Shown here: in pieces, positions 15,088 through 24,579 of the stretch
Layout: each line of letters begins with the position of its first letter
How positions within the stretch are numbered: the first letter of the stretch is position 1
NCBI GenBank assembly: GCA_007116685.1
Contig: SKIC01000246.1
Coordinates: 1-24,852 of the forward strand
Reading direction: 5' to 3'
Source: Balneolales bacterium
Lineage (GTDB): Bacteria > Bacteroidota > Rhodothermia > Balneolales > Natronogracilivirgulaceae
Length of the DNA: 24,852 bases
The notes under the pieces: model-generated
Told to the model about the DNA's origin: nothing
The model's input: only the letters and a program-made list of their open reading frames with translations
The model's database searches: none
Position numbers and translations under genes: made by a program

Positions 15088-15712
15088 AGCGAGTTTCACA
15101 GGCAGATTTTACCAGGGTAGCTGTATTATTTGCGTTGAATTTCTGAATCAAATTATTTCTATGAGAGCCCACCGTTCTTGGTGATATATATAACTTCTCT
15201 GCTATTTCGGCACTGGTATGACCATCCAAAATCATCCTCAAAACCTCTTCCTCTCTTTTTGTCAGGATGATTTTCTCAACTTTTTCCCGGTTATCACCAA
15301 GTAGAATCTCAGATATACTAGAATCATAGCATTTTTCTGAGCGCGCAACACATCTTACAGCATGTACAAGTTGGTCTGCCCTGCTTGTTTTGAGGATGTA
15401 ACCTAAAACCCCTATCTGCAAAGCCTGACTAACATATTCCTCAGAAATATGTGTGCTCAAAAAAATTATTTTTGCATCTGAATCTAATCCCAGAATTTCT
15501 TCGGCGGAAACCAAGCCGCTTTGGTCTGGCATTGTAATATCCAATATGACGATATCGGGTTTTAGCTCAGCATACATCTTCACAGCCTGATGTCCACTAC
15601 CAGTATCACCAACTACAGTAAAACCAGCCACATTTTCGAGAATATGGCATAATCCGTATCTAACCACATTGTGATCGTCGGCAATTATGATACTGATTTC
15701 CGCACTAGACAT
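15071..15712 (-). CDS. NarL/FixJ-type response regulator (REC + LuxR HTH)
   Basis: This 213-residue transcription factor has an N-terminal receiver domain with acidic pocket D12/D13, phosphoacceptor D58 (VILDITMPDQSG), S86 and K108. The C-terminal LuxR-type helix-turn-helix spans about 148-208 (LTKREEEVLRMILDG, then SAEIAEKLYISPRTVGSHR). All residues needed for phosphorylation are present. No histidine kinase is adjacent, so it is an orphan in this window and its signal is unknown. It diverges from aspS across 216 bp that hold both promoters but no clear motif. Confidence 0.92.
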   Translation of the reverse strand: MSSAEISIIIADDHNVVRYGLCHILENVAGFTVVGDTGSGHQAVKMYAELKPDIVILDITMPDQSGLVSAEEILGLDSDAKIIFLSTHISEEYVSQALQIGVLGYILKTSRADQLVHAVRCVARSEKCYDSSISEILLGDNREKVEKIILTKREEEVLRMILDGHTSAEIAEKLYISPRTVGSHRNNLIQKFNANNTATLVKSACETRYEVQH

Positions 15713-15928
15713 GTAAAATTTATCCTGATGTGTAAACTACAGCTCACGATTTCAAGCTTGGCAACTAAGCCCCAAATAACAACCTTTTACATTCAAGTCC
15801 AAAGCAATTTTTAGTCTTTGATGAATTTACATTTATTTCTAAGTGAATTATCGGTTATTAACTACATAAATCATTATTTTTAAGGCTTTGCCAAATTCTA
15901 AATAAATCTAACTCATATTTCAACTTCC

Positions 15929-17716
15929 ATGTCATTTAAAAGAACGCACACTTGCGGACAATTAACAAAATCAGATACCGGAGAACGAGTAACATTAAAC
16001 GGATGGGTGGATACTCGTCGCGATCTTGGAGGTGTTATTTTTATTGATTTACGTGACCGATATGGACTCACACAAGTAGTTTTTTCTCCTCAGGATGATG
16101 CTGAAGCTCACAAAATTGCCGACCAATTACGTTCAGAATTTGTAATTAGCGTATCCGGAGTGGTAAAAGAGAGAGATGAGATTAACATAAACCCGAAAAT
16201 GACAACAGGTGAAATTGAAGTTCGGGTTGATCAGCTTAACATACTTTCCAAAGCAGATACGCCTCCTTTCGAAATCAAAGATGACATCAAAACAAACGAA
16301 GAAGTACGGTTAAAGTACCGATATCTGGACCTTCGCAGACCGGAACTTCAGCAAAAATTAATGTTACGTTCGAAAACCTATCAGGCCGTTCGTGATTATT
16401 ACTACGAAAATGATTTTGCCGAAGTAGAAACTCCCGTACTGATGAAAAGTACTCCGGAAGGTGCTCGTGATTATCTTGTGCCTAGCCGTGTAAATCCCGG
16501 TAAGTTTTTCGCACTTCCACAGAGTCCTCAAACCTACAAGCAATTGCTTATGGTTTCAGGAATGGATAGATACTTCCAAATCGTGAAATGCTTTCGTGAT
16601 GAAGATTTACGCGCAGACCGCCAACCTGAGTTTACTCAAATAGACGTTGAGATGAGTTTTGTGGATGAGGAAGACATCTACAACCACACCGAAGCAATGA
16701 TTTCCAAAGTATTGGAAGTAACCATTGGTAAAAAAGTTACCCCCCCCTTCCCACGAATGAGTTATCAGGATGCTATGGAAACCTATGGTTCTGATAAGCC
16801 TGACACGCGATTTGATCTGAAATTCGTCGATTTTTCAAAAATTGTTGCTAAATCTGAATTCAGAGTATTCTCCAAAACCGTTTCTGATGGTGGCGCTGTT
16901 GTAGGTTTTGTGGTACCCGGTCTCGGAACACTTGGCCGTGGTATTATGGATCGCCTAACGAAACGTGTTCAGGAAGAAATCGGTGCAGGCGGACTGATTT
17001 ACATCAAAAATAACAGCGAAGAGATCTATTCTAGTGTTAGTAAGTTTGTCAGCGAAGAAACAACCAAAGACATGGTTGATTCCTCACACGCAAACGAAGG
17101 CGATTTGATTCTGATTCTTGCCGGCCAAAAGCCAAAAGTTTTTCAGCAACTTGGTGATTTACGCCTGATGGTTGCCAAAGAATACGAACTCATCGACGAG
17201 AGTAAAACGGACCTGCTATGGGTAACCGACTTTCCATTGCTTGAGTACGATGATGAAGATGGTAGATACTACGCCATGCACCACCCGTTCACCTCGCCCA
17301 AAGAAGAAGACCTCGAGAGCTTAGAAAGTGATCCCGGTCAGGTTCGTGCCAGAGCTTACGATTTAGTGATGAATGGCCATGAAATTGGCGGTGGTTCTAT
17401 CCGTATTCATCGTGCAGATGTGCAACAAAGAATGTTCCGAGCGCTCGGTATTGACGAGGAAGAAGCCGAAGCCAAGTTCGGATTTTTGCTTGATGCGTTT
17501 AGATATGGCGCGCCTCCACACGGCGGTATCGCTTTGGGATTAGACAGATTAGTGATGTTGCTTGCCGGAGCAAAAAATCTCCGCGAAGTAATTGCATTTC
17601 CTAAAAACCAAAAAGCCCAAAGCATGATGGATAATTCTCCTGATGTAGTTGATGATGAGCAATTGAAAGAATTGCATATCCAACTCAAACCAGGGCTCAA
17701 GCAACAATTATCCTAA
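15929..17716 (+). CDS. aspS: Aspartyl-tRNA synthetase (bacterial type)
   Basis: This 595-residue class IIb synthetase charges tRNA-Asp. An N-terminal OB-fold anticodon domain (about 1-105; LNGWVDTRRDLGGVIFIDLRDRYG) is followed by the catalytic core. Motif 2 is FRDEDLRADRQPEFTQID and motif 3 is GIALGLDRLVMLLAG. The bacterial GAD insertion (about 290-420) lies between them. Length (about 590) is standard for the bacterial form. A discriminating versus non-discriminating enzyme cannot be decided; no gatCAB genes are in view. The leader has no Shine-Dalgarno. The DUF429 gene starts 6 nt after the stop. Confidence 0.96.
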   Translation: MSFKRTHTCGQLTKSDTGERVTLNGWVDTRRDLGGVIFIDLRDRYGLTQVVFSPQDDAEAHKIADQLRSEFVISVSGVVKERDEININPKMTTGEIEVRVDQLNILSKADTPPFEIKDDIKTNEEVRLKYRYLDLRRPELQQKLMLRSKTYQAVRDYYYENDFAEVETPVLMKSTPEGARDYLVPSRVNPGKFFALPQSPQTYKQLLMVSGMDRYFQIVKCFRDEDLRADRQPEFTQIDVEMSFVDEEDIYNHTEAMISKVLEVTIGKKVTPPFPRMSYQDAMETYGSDKPDTRFDLKFVDFSKIVAKSEFRVFSKTVSDGGAVVGFVVPGLGTLGRGIMDRLTKRVQEEIGAGGLIYIKNNSEEIYSSVSKFVSEETTKDMVDSSHANEGDLILILAGQKPKVFQQLGDLRLMVAKEYELIDESKTDLLWVTDFPLLEYDDEDGRYYAMHHPFTSPKEEDLESLESDPGQVRARAYDLVMNGHEIGGGSIRIHRADVQQRMFRALGIDEEEAEAKFGFLLDAFRYGAPPHGGIALGLDRLVMLLAGAKNLREVIAFPKNQKAQSMMDNSPDVVDDEQLKELHIQLKPGLKQQLS

Positions 17717-17722
17717 GTGATT

Positions 17723-18436
17723 ATGAGTGATAAACCAACCCGCTTTGTAGGAATTGATGGATGCAGAGCAGGTTGGTTTGTTGTTTCAGTTAGCGGAAAG
17801 CATTTGCATCATCAGCTTCTGCAAACACAAGATTTTGCTTATTTCTTTAATGCAAATGATGTCATTCTAGTAGATATGCCCATCGGATTGAGCGATACTC
17901 AAAACACGCGCACCTGTGATGCCTTGGTCCGACAAAAATTAGGTAGAATGTATGCTTCCTCAGTATTTTCGCCACCTGTCCGAGCTGCGCTTTATGCTGA
18001 TACCTACCGGGAAGCTTGCCGTATTAATCAAGAAAAAACAGGAAAGAAGTTTTCTATTCAATCATGGAATATCTGCCCAAAAATCAGGGAGTTGGATTCC
18101 TGGCTTGATGTCCATCCTGAGTACAAAGGACAAATCATGGAATCACATCCCGAATTGTTGTTTATGCAGTTAAATGGGAATAATACCTTACTCCATAAAA
18201 AAAAGACGGGGGATGGGTTTCAAAAACGGCTTGAACTCTTATCCGAACTATGTGATGGGTTTGAAGATTATTTCAGCCAAATCAGGACTTCCTATTTGAA
18301 AAAGGAAGTGCAAGACGATGATATTTTAGATGCTGCAGTTCTGGCTTTGTATGCCTCATCAATTGGAATCACAAACTGCCTACCCGAAATTCCGGAAATT
18401 GATGCTCATGGAATTCCAATGGCAATTTATTACTGA
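17723..18436 (+). CDS. DUF429 family protein
   Basis: This 237-residue protein of a predicted RNase H-like family begins with FVGIDGCRAGWFVV (a DG acidic motif on the first strand). It continues with VDMPIGLSD, a second acidic site, and DDDILDAAVLALYA near the C-terminus. These acidic residues could form a nuclease-like active site, but no activity is known to me. I chose the ATG at 17723 rather than the GTG at 17717 that directly abuts the aspS stop. It is almost certainly co-transcribed with aspS. Length is close to the family norm. Confidence 0.8.
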   Translation: MSDKPTRFVGIDGCRAGWFVVSVSGKHLHHQLLQTQDFAYFFNANDVILVDMPIGLSDTQNTRTCDALVRQKLGRMYASSVFSPPVRAALYADTYREACRINQEKTGKKFSIQSWNICPKIRELDSWLDVHPEYKGQIMESHPELLFMQLNGNNTLLHKKKTGDGFQKRLELLSELCDGFEDYFSQIRTSYLKKEVQDDDILDAAVLALYASSIGITNCLPEIPEIDAHGIPMAIYY

Positions 18437-18496
18437 AACGGAATGTAATTATTGATCGACTGTGTTTTACTCAGAAATATCTAACGAAAACAATTT

Positions 18497-19447
18497 ATGG
18501 TAGTCATTATAGGAGCCGGCCCCATTGGTTTGGCATGTGGAATAGCATTAAAACAAAGAAATATCCCTTGTATCATTTTGGAAAAAGGTGCTTTGGTCAA
18601 TTCTGTTTACCATTACCCGGTAAATATGACTTTTTTTTCGACCTCAGAGCGTCTTGAAATTGGCAAAGTTCCCTTTATTTCTCACGGAATGAAACCCACA
18701 CGCAGAGAAGCATTGGAATATTATCGGAGAGTTGCCACATCTTACGAATTAGATATCCGGTTGTATGAGGAAGTATTAGAAGTAAGTGGCAAAAAAGGTG
18801 CCTTTTCCATCAAAACGAATAAAAGTGATTACAAAGCGGATTACGTAATTGTATCTACCGGATTTTATGATCATGAAAACCGTATGGATGTTCCCGGCGA
18901 GGATTTACCCAAAGTAAAACACTATTATGATGAGCCACACCCCTATGCAGGACAAAAAGTATTGGTAGTAGGTGGAGGAAACTCAGCGGTTGATGTAGCT
19001 TTGGAAACCTATCGCTGTGGTTCTGAAGTGACGATGGTAGTTCGTTACGATACTTTAAAGCCTGGCGTAAAGTATTGGGTTCGCCCGGATATCGAAAACA
19101 GAATTAAGGATGGTGAAATTAAAGCCTATTTTTCTTCGGAAGTTAAAGAGATACGCGAAAAAGAAGTAACTATTGAAACCCCTGAGGGGAGTATAACCAT
19201 TGCTAATGATTTCGTTCTTGCTATGACCGGATATCGTCCGGATTTCACCCTGCTGAAAAGCATGGGAATTGGTTTTGAAAACGATAAGTACAAAACGCCC
19301 ATTTTCAATCCCGAAACGCAAGAAAGTAATGTTTCTGGAGTGTATTTAGCGGGTGTAGTTTGCGGGGGATTAAATACCGGTACCTGGTTTATTGAAAATG
19401 CCCGAGTTCATGCCCAGCAAATAGCCAAAGATATAGAGAAGAAATAA
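18497..19447 (+). CDS. ypdA: YpdA family bacillithiol disulfide reductase
   Basis: This 316-residue FAD/NADPH oxidoreductase resembles thioredoxin reductase but lacks its CxxC. The FAD motif IIGAGPIGLACG (4-15) contains C14. This matches the active-site cysteine shown for Staphylococcus aureus YpdA, which reduces bacillithiol disulfide. The NADPH motif VVGGGNSAVDVAL and the C-terminal GVYLAGVVCGG complete the family pattern. It implies that the organism makes bacillithiol, though bshABC are not in the window. It follows the DUF429 gene after 60 nt. Its stop codon is 4 nt from the 3' end of the convergent SRP RNA. Confidence 0.88.
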   Translation: MVVIIGAGPIGLACGIALKQRNIPCIILEKGALVNSVYHYPVNMTFFSTSERLEIGKVPFISHGMKPTRREALEYYRRVATSYELDIRLYEEVLEVSGKKGAFSIKTNKSDYKADYVIVSTGFYDHENRMDVPGEDLPKVKHYYDEPHPYAGQKVLVVGGGNSAVDVALETYRCGSEVTMVVRYDTLKPGVKYWVRPDIENRIKDGEIKAYFSSEVKEIREKEVTIETPEGSITIANDFVLAMTGYRPDFTLLKSMGIGFENDKYKTPIFNPETQESNVSGVYLAGVVCGGLNTGTWFIENARVHAQQIAKDIEKK

Positions 19448-19451
19448 AAAA

Positions 19452-19549
19452 GGGCAGGCACCCTGTATCGCACCGCTACGACCTCCTACCACTGCTGCCT
19501 TCCGACCCTGATGGATTTCAGAGGGAGCTGGTCGTACAGGACCTACCCT
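19452..19549 (-). ncRNA. ffs: Signal recognition particle RNA, small bacterial type (4.5S)
   Basis: Read on the minus strand, the conserved apical segment CAGGGTCGGAAGGCAGCAG carries the GGAA tetraloop and the AGCAG internal loop that bind Ffh. Flanking pairs run along the whole hairpin: CCTGTA/TACAGG, CGACC/GGTCG and terminal GGTAGG/GCCTGCC-type pairing. The length of about 98 nt without an Alu domain matches the small bacterial form. A run of six T follows (about 19446-19451). End positions are approximate, give or take a few bases. The RNA pairs with Ffh for co-translational membrane targeting. Confidence 0.93.
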
Positions 19550-19572
19550 AAAATCTTTGAAAGACTCCAAAG

Positions 19573-19605
19573 ATAAGGCTTAATTTAAGATTGGACAAGC
19601 CTTAT
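19573..19605 (-). terminator. Hairpin overlapping the cyclase stop codon
   Basis: ATAAGGCTT (19573-19581) and AAGCCTTAT (19597-19605) form a 9-bp stem that includes the cyclase stop codon. The following minus-strand sequence is only moderately T-rich. It may separate the cyclase operon from the SRP RNA gene, whose promoter must lie in the next 25 nt or so. Confidence 0.45.
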
Positions 19606-21782
19606 TTACTTGTCATCACATAAATGCCATCCCAGTTTTCAGCAGGTGGGTTAGCTTTCATTGTATGGCAACGCTCAATCATAACCAGCGATGGATTTGT
19701 CGTAATTCCCATTTTCTCGTCCGGCTGATTAGGCTCCAACTTTGCCGATTTATCAAATAATTCCAGAGCCTTATCCCAGTTTTGATTTAGATATTGATCT
19801 ATTCCATCTTCAAAAATTCTGACGCATTCATAAACGGTTTCTGACAAATATGAGCGTAATCCAACAATTTCATACATTTTAACCGGCTGTGTTCGCCCTT
19901 TTACTACAATTTTATCCAAATAGCGGAAAACACACTCATTCCCATATTTTTCGGCTTCGGTTTTGGTAGTTTCTGTTATCATGCAATACACACCATAAGC
20001 CTTAGCACCACTCTCACAACGTGCTGCAAGGTTCACATTATCACCCATCATGGTGTAATTGAAGCGTGTTTCCGAACCCATGTTTCCGGTTACCATTTCA
20101 CCGGTGTTTACACCAATTCGGGTTTGCATCCTACCTACTAAATCAGGCCATTTTTCTGTTTCGAGGCTCCATTTATGTCGTAATTCGGCTTGCTTCATCA
20201 ACATTTTTTGAGATGCTATACATGCACGGTAAGCATGATCTTCAACTTCCACAGGAGCTCCAAAAAAGGCGACAATAGCATCACCAATATATTTATCCAA
20301 AGTACCACGCTCATCATTCAGAATATTCGTCATGGCAGTTAAATATTCGTTAATCAAATCTACCAATTGGATAGGAGTCAGTTTTTCTGAGAACGTGGAA
20401 AAAGACTGAATATCTGAAAAGAAGGCTGTGATATAAACTTCATTACCGCCCAAACTTGGCTCATCTTCAGAGTTTACCATTTGGTCTACTAATTCGGGCG
20501 ATACATAAGAGCCAAACATATTTTTGATTCGGCGTTTTTCTCTTTGCTCGCTAAAGTAATTGTAGAGAACAGAACCTGTGTACCCTATAAAAATTGCGAG
20601 TAGCGGACCAGTCATCAACAAATGATAATCATGCTCTATAAACAGGTAAAACGTGAGTAATATGAATCCAACAATGGAAGAGACAATCAATACAACACCC
20701 AGTAAAACTCCGGTAAATGCGGTAAGAAAACTAGTGAGCATAGCTGATACAAATACAATCAAAATATTACCACGATTACTCATTGTTCTGATAAATCTCT
20801 CAGAAAGAATCGTTTGGAGTGCGTTTGCGTGCATTTCGTATCCGGGCATGGTTCCACGAGGTGCAAATGGAGTGGAGAAAAAGTCCTGTAATTCGAGCAT
20901 GGTAGCCCCTACTAGCACGATTTTATCTTCAAAAACCCCGGCATCTCTCAGTTCATAGAAATCATTGAACTCCTCCTCCATCAACTCCTCTAAAACTGTG
21001 GTAAAGGTACTGTCGTCAATTACAAGCTCGTAACTGAATTCAGGAAAACTTCCTCGTCCACCATGATAATTAATAAGCATGGTATGCCGATCGAATTTTG
21101 GAATCATGTACGGACCAGCCTCAAAATATCGATCATGTTCAATGATTTCTAATTCTTCTAAACCTAGATAAACCCGCAGTAATTCTATAGAAAAAGACAA
21201 AAACTCCTGCTCAAAGTGAGATGCTCTCAATCGATATCTTCTTAAATATCCATCATCATCCGCAATTGCTGACACTAATCCCATGGGATTCACATTCGCT
21301 CTCTCAAACATAGGTATGGGCTGAATGAGTTGTTGCTGGGTACTTGAAGAAACCAGACCGGAACGTTGTGCAACCTCAACTAAGATATTTCCGGCTAAAA
21401 TTACATTATCGTGTTGCTCTAACGCCTGAGCTAGAAGGCTGTCGTTTCGTGGCGACACCCTATCCGGCTGACTCATGGTGAAGTCAAGCCCGATGGCACG
21501 AGCTCCAGCTTCGTTCAGATTATGTATTAGTCGTGCGTGAACTTCGCGAGGCCAGGGCCATTGATGAGGAATCTCTCCATCAGCCTGCTCGCTGATTGCC
21601 ACTAAGACAATTGGAGATTCAGCTGTTGAGAGAGGTCCACGAATTTCAAACTTTTGGTCTAAAATCCGTAATTCCAACTGCTGAAATGGGTCTGTTCGAA
21701 TGAGTAAAATCACAACTAAAAAAACAAAGAACCCTGTACCAAGTGCAGTAAGGATTCTTCGTGTTGTAGATTTTTTACCCAT
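19602..21782 (-). CDS. CHASE2-domain adenylate/guanylate cyclase
   Basis: This 726-residue inner-membrane sensor makes a cyclic nucleotide. In order: one N-terminal membrane anchor (about 12-30), a periplasmic CHASE2 domain (about 40-330; AGARAIGLDFTMSQPD, then FEDKIVLVGAT and GYEMHANALQT), three transmembrane helices (about 335-415), and a class III cyclase domain (about 435-640). The cyclase metal aspartates are in FFSDIQSFS and IGDAIVAFFG. LDKYIGD and YTMMGDNVNLAAR hold the substrate-site Lys and Asp expected for ATP specificity, so cAMP is the likelier product. A TPR-like tail (about 655-726; NQNWDKALELFDKSAKLEPN) may bind partners. It is the third gene of the FecR-barrel-cyclase operon, 22 nt after the barrel gene. 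Confidence 0.92.
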   Translation of the reverse strand: MGKKSTTRRILTALGTGFFVFLVVILLIRTDPFQQLELRILDQKFEIRGPLSTAESPIVLVAISEQADGEIPHQWPWPREVHARLIHNLNEAGARAIGLDFTMSQPDRVSPRNDSLLAQALEQHDNVILAGNILVEVAQRSGLVSSSTQQQLIQPIPMFERANVNPMGLVSAIADDDGYLRRYRLRASHFEQEFLSFSIELLRVYLGLEELEIIEHDRYFEAGPYMIPKFDRHTMLINYHGGRGSFPEFSYELVIDDSTFTTVLEELMEEEFNDFYELRDAGVFEDKIVLVGATMLELQDFFSTPFAPRGTMPGYEMHANALQTILSERFIRTMSNRGNILIVFVSAMLTSFLTAFTGVLLGVVLIVSSIVGFILLTFYLFIEHDYHLLMTGPLLAIFIGYTGSVLYNYFSEQREKRRIKNMFGSYVSPELVDQMVNSEDEPSLGGNEVYITAFFSDIQSFSTFSEKLTPIQLVDLINEYLTAMTNILNDERGTLDKYIGDAIVAFFGAPVEVEDHAYRACIASQKMLMKQAELRHKWSLETEKWPDLVGRMQTRIGVNTGEMVTGNMGSETRFNYTMMGDNVNLAARCESGAKAYGVYCMITETTKTEAEKYGNECVFRYLDKIVVKGRTQPVKMYEIVGLRSYLSETVYECVRIFEDGIDQYLNQNWDKALELFDKSAKLEPNQPDEKMGITTNPSLVMIERCHTMKANPPAENWDGIYVMTSK

Positions 21783-21804
21783 CGATTATCAGGAATTGCC
21801 AGAA

Positions 21805-24561
21805 TTAAAAGTTAAATACGTATCTGGCTTGGATAAGCCTGTCGTTTGGCAATGTACCTACACCGCCAATTAATACCACATTGGTGAAGTTAGCATCCAA
21901 AATCAAAGCGTGATTATTTGTGATATTATAACGAGCTCCACCACGGATAACGTAAGTATTAGAACGTTCTTTTGTTCGTTGAGTCTCATCGGGAGTAAAG
22001 TAATCATCGAAGAAATCTTGAGTATCCGAATTAGCCACCACTAGTGGTGTACTTTCTACTTCGTTGAAAGTCACAGCAAAATCAAGTCTTAGATTTAATT
22101 TGTTATCGAGCAGGAAGTAACTGGCGGCTGTATTCAAACCGAAAATGGAAATATCAGTCAAACCACTTTGAGATGTAGACAAATTATAAGATGCATTTAC
22201 ATCAGTTCTCAGTGGAATTCCTGAATATCCTGTAGAGATTCCCAAATTATATGTTTGGCTCTTAAAATCACCATAGAAGAATACGTCATCTATTGTGTCT
22301 ATTTCATTAAAGCCAATGGTAGCCTCATGATTTTGACCAAATGCCTCAAAAAACTGAGTAAGAGAAATACCATACTGCAAAGTATTTGTGCTTCTTGGCG
22401 CAGGACGAAAAACTGGGTTGTCTAAATCTGCAAACAAGACATTACGAACAGCTCGTCTTGAATCGATGGGTGAACCGGTAGCATCTAACAGCAAAGGATT
22501 GAAATATCTTTCAACACCATTGTCTCTGGTTTGATATCTCAAATTAACGGTAACTCGGGGTAAATGTCTTGGAACCGGAAACCAACTTACACTACCTCTG
22601 TAATTAACGGTATTTGTAGTGGCTTCACGAGTTCTGGCCAAATTATCAGATAAGTTCTCGTAACTGAGGCTTACAAACACGGTATTGTTTATCATTCTAA
22701 ACCGATCTGAAATAGTAAAGCCCTGTATATCTCTTCGTATGGAGTTATTACCCAAAGAGGTATAATTTGGACCAATAAATCTGTATTGAACAGAAAAATT
22801 GTGATTGAAATAATTCAAGCCCAATCGAGTTTGCGCAGCTGTCATGGATAGCAATAAGTCCATATCTAAATCACCGTTTGAAATATCAACGGGGAAAACA
22901 GACATGTTTTCATTGACGATAATGATAGTTTGCAAGCGATCCAGAATATTTTCGAAGTCCTCGTCAAGGTCAATACCGAAATCATCAGCCCACTCCTGAT
23001 TGATTACACCAGAGGATATATCATTATTCAAGAAGGAAACCGCAGCATCAGAACGAAACTGAATACGATTGTTATTCGCATTTACCGCAAAATCAGAGCC
23101 TAATACAAAATTACCTTGTGATCTAGGTGTTCCTGCATTTATTCGGAATAAATCAGGATCTGCAATCAATTCTGCTCTTTGTGAAGGAGTTAGAGATGAT
23201 AGAAGTTCTGCTTGGCCATTAGCCATAATGTCGTCAAATTCTCTAATAACAGATATAGAATTGATATCATCTTCTACTTTTAATCCACTCAAGCCAAACT
23301 GTATATTACGTCCAAAAGAAACACGACCACCATAGATATTACGTTGGTAAGTTCCCATTCCTCTGGGTTGTAATCCGAGAGAATAAACGGTGTCTTGAAC
23401 AACTTCTCCACCGGATGTTTGTCCAAGTGTCAAAATTTGTTTTTGCACATCAGAATACTGCATAGTAACACTGCGACTCATCTGCCCGGCAACGGCCTGA
23501 ATCTGAAATCCACCTCTTGGCGTTCCTAATCTGGTATTCAAACCATACACTCTTCTTCCGGATAAAAGTAAGGGACTCAACCTGGGGTAAACGTGACCTG
23601 CCTGAAGTTCAAACCAGTTCCCGACGGCAATCTCTCCGGCGAAGCGATTTTGTGGCTGCAAACGAGATGATTCCTGAGAGGTAATCAAGCCACTGACAGA
23701 ATAACGCACATTTGAGCCAATTGTCCCCGAAACTCTGGAACTTGCTCGGTAAATTTCAGCTGTATTACCACCAAAAGATTGATTTCTCGCACTTAATTCC
23801 ACTCTTGCATTTGGGATGTTTCTTCTGCGTGTTTCAAGAGCCAGCATTTCCCGTTCTGTAATTATTTCAAAACCCCAGCCGGCAACTTCTCTCTCTCCAT
23901 CGGCATCACTCACCATAATGGAAATGCGTTGGTTACCAACAGTGGTTCTTCGTGGCACATAGGATATAAAAAACGGACTAACGCTAGCTGATTCTGTAAC
24001 ATCTCTTCCATTATAAATCACCCGGAAGGTTTCGGGCAGAGCATCCCCCTCAGCATAAAACATCGTTATAGCAATTACTACATCATCTTCAGAAACTACT
24101 TCGCCTGGTTCGGGACTTAGGATGTTATACTGAATTTCACCAGACAAGCCACTAATTTCAGAATCTACTTCTTGCTCTTCGGTAACCAAAGCAACTCGAA
24201 CAGGATTCGTTTCTGCATTTTGTGAGGGAAACGTAGCGATACTACCATCAAGTAGTTCTACTGAAAGATAGTATTCTACACTTTCAGCCGTTTCGTTATC
24301 AATAGTAAGATTTGCAATAAAGCGATTTGCTTCAATTACGACCGGAATTTGCTCAAAGCTGAGATTTCCTGAAACTCTGTAGAACAAATAGGCATCCTGA
24401 ACCATATTGTCCTGAACGGAACTAGATACAAATTCAAGTGCAATGGTTTTTCCGGAGATAATACCCACAGGCTCCTGATGTGTAAAGCCATTGAATGCTT
24501 TTGATACTATTGGGAAAAAAAGTATCAGCACAAGAAAATAAAAAGCACGTCTTAAGTACAT
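21805..24561 (-). CDS. Predicted outer-membrane beta-barrel protein with N-terminal Ig-like region
   Basis: This 918-residue protein has a Sec signal peptide (hydrophobic 7-20, likely cleavage after SKA). Residues about 35-235 look like one or two Ig-like beta-sandwich domains (for example YNILSPEPGEVVSEDDVV). The rest, from about 255, is rich in alternating polar/hydrophobic strands with aromatic ends (VRYSVSGLI, LNYFNHNFSVQYRF, ARYVFNF). It ends in Phe, as expected for a BAM-inserted barrel. I recognise no named family and no plug or TonB-box. It lies 18 nt after the FecR-domain gene and 22 nt before the cyclase, so it probably works with them, as a receptor, porin or envelope-state reporter. 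That role is inference. Confidence 0.75.
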   Translation of the reverse strand: MYLRRAFYFLVLILFFPIVSKAFNGFTHQEPVGIISGKTIALEFVSSSVQDNMVQDAYLFYRVSGNLSFEQIPVVIEANRFIANLTIDNETAESVEYYLSVELLDGSIATFPSQNAETNPVRVALVTEEQEVDSEISGLSGEIQYNILSPEPGEVVSEDDVVIAITMFYAEGDALPETFRVIYNGRDVTESASVSPFFISYVPRRTTVGNQRISIMVSDADGEREVAGWGFEIITEREMLALETRRRNIPNARVELSARNQSFGGNTAEIYRASSRVSGTIGSNVRYSVSGLITSQESSRLQPQNRFAGEIAVGNWFELQAGHVYPRLSPLLLSGRRVYGLNTRLGTPRGGFQIQAVAGQMSRSVTMQYSDVQKQILTLGQTSGGEVVQDTVYSLGLQPRGMGTYQRNIYGGRVSFGRNIQFGLSGLKVEDDINSISVIREFDDIMANGQAELLSSLTPSQRAELIADPDLFRINAGTPRSQGNFVLGSDFAVNANNNRIQFRSDAAVSFLNNDISSGVINQEWADDFGIDLDEDFENILDRLQTIIIVNENMSVFPVDISNGDLDMDLLLSMTAAQTRLGLNYFNHNFSVQYRFIGPNYTSLGNNSIRRDIQGFTISDRFRMINNTVFVSLSYENLSDNLARTREATTNTVNYRGSVSWFPVPRHLPRVTVNLRYQTRDNGVERYFNPLLLDATGSPIDSRRAVRNVLFADLDNPVFRPAPRSTNTLQYGISLTQFFEAFGQNHEATIGFNEIDTIDDVFFYGDFKSQTYNLGISTGYSGIPLRTDVNASYNLSTSQSGLTDISIFGLNTAASYFLLDNKLNLRLDFAVTFNEVESTPLVVANSDTQDFFDDYFTPDETQRTKERSNTYVIRGGARYNITNNHALILDANFTNVVLIGGVGTLPNDRLIQARYVFNF

Positions 24562-24579
24562 AGTTTACCTGTGTTAGAA

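Noticed and set aside
19370..19570. 66-codon minus-strand ORF
   Set aside because: It spans the SRP RNA gene and the ypdA 3' end in antisense; the conserved RNA structure explains the sequence.
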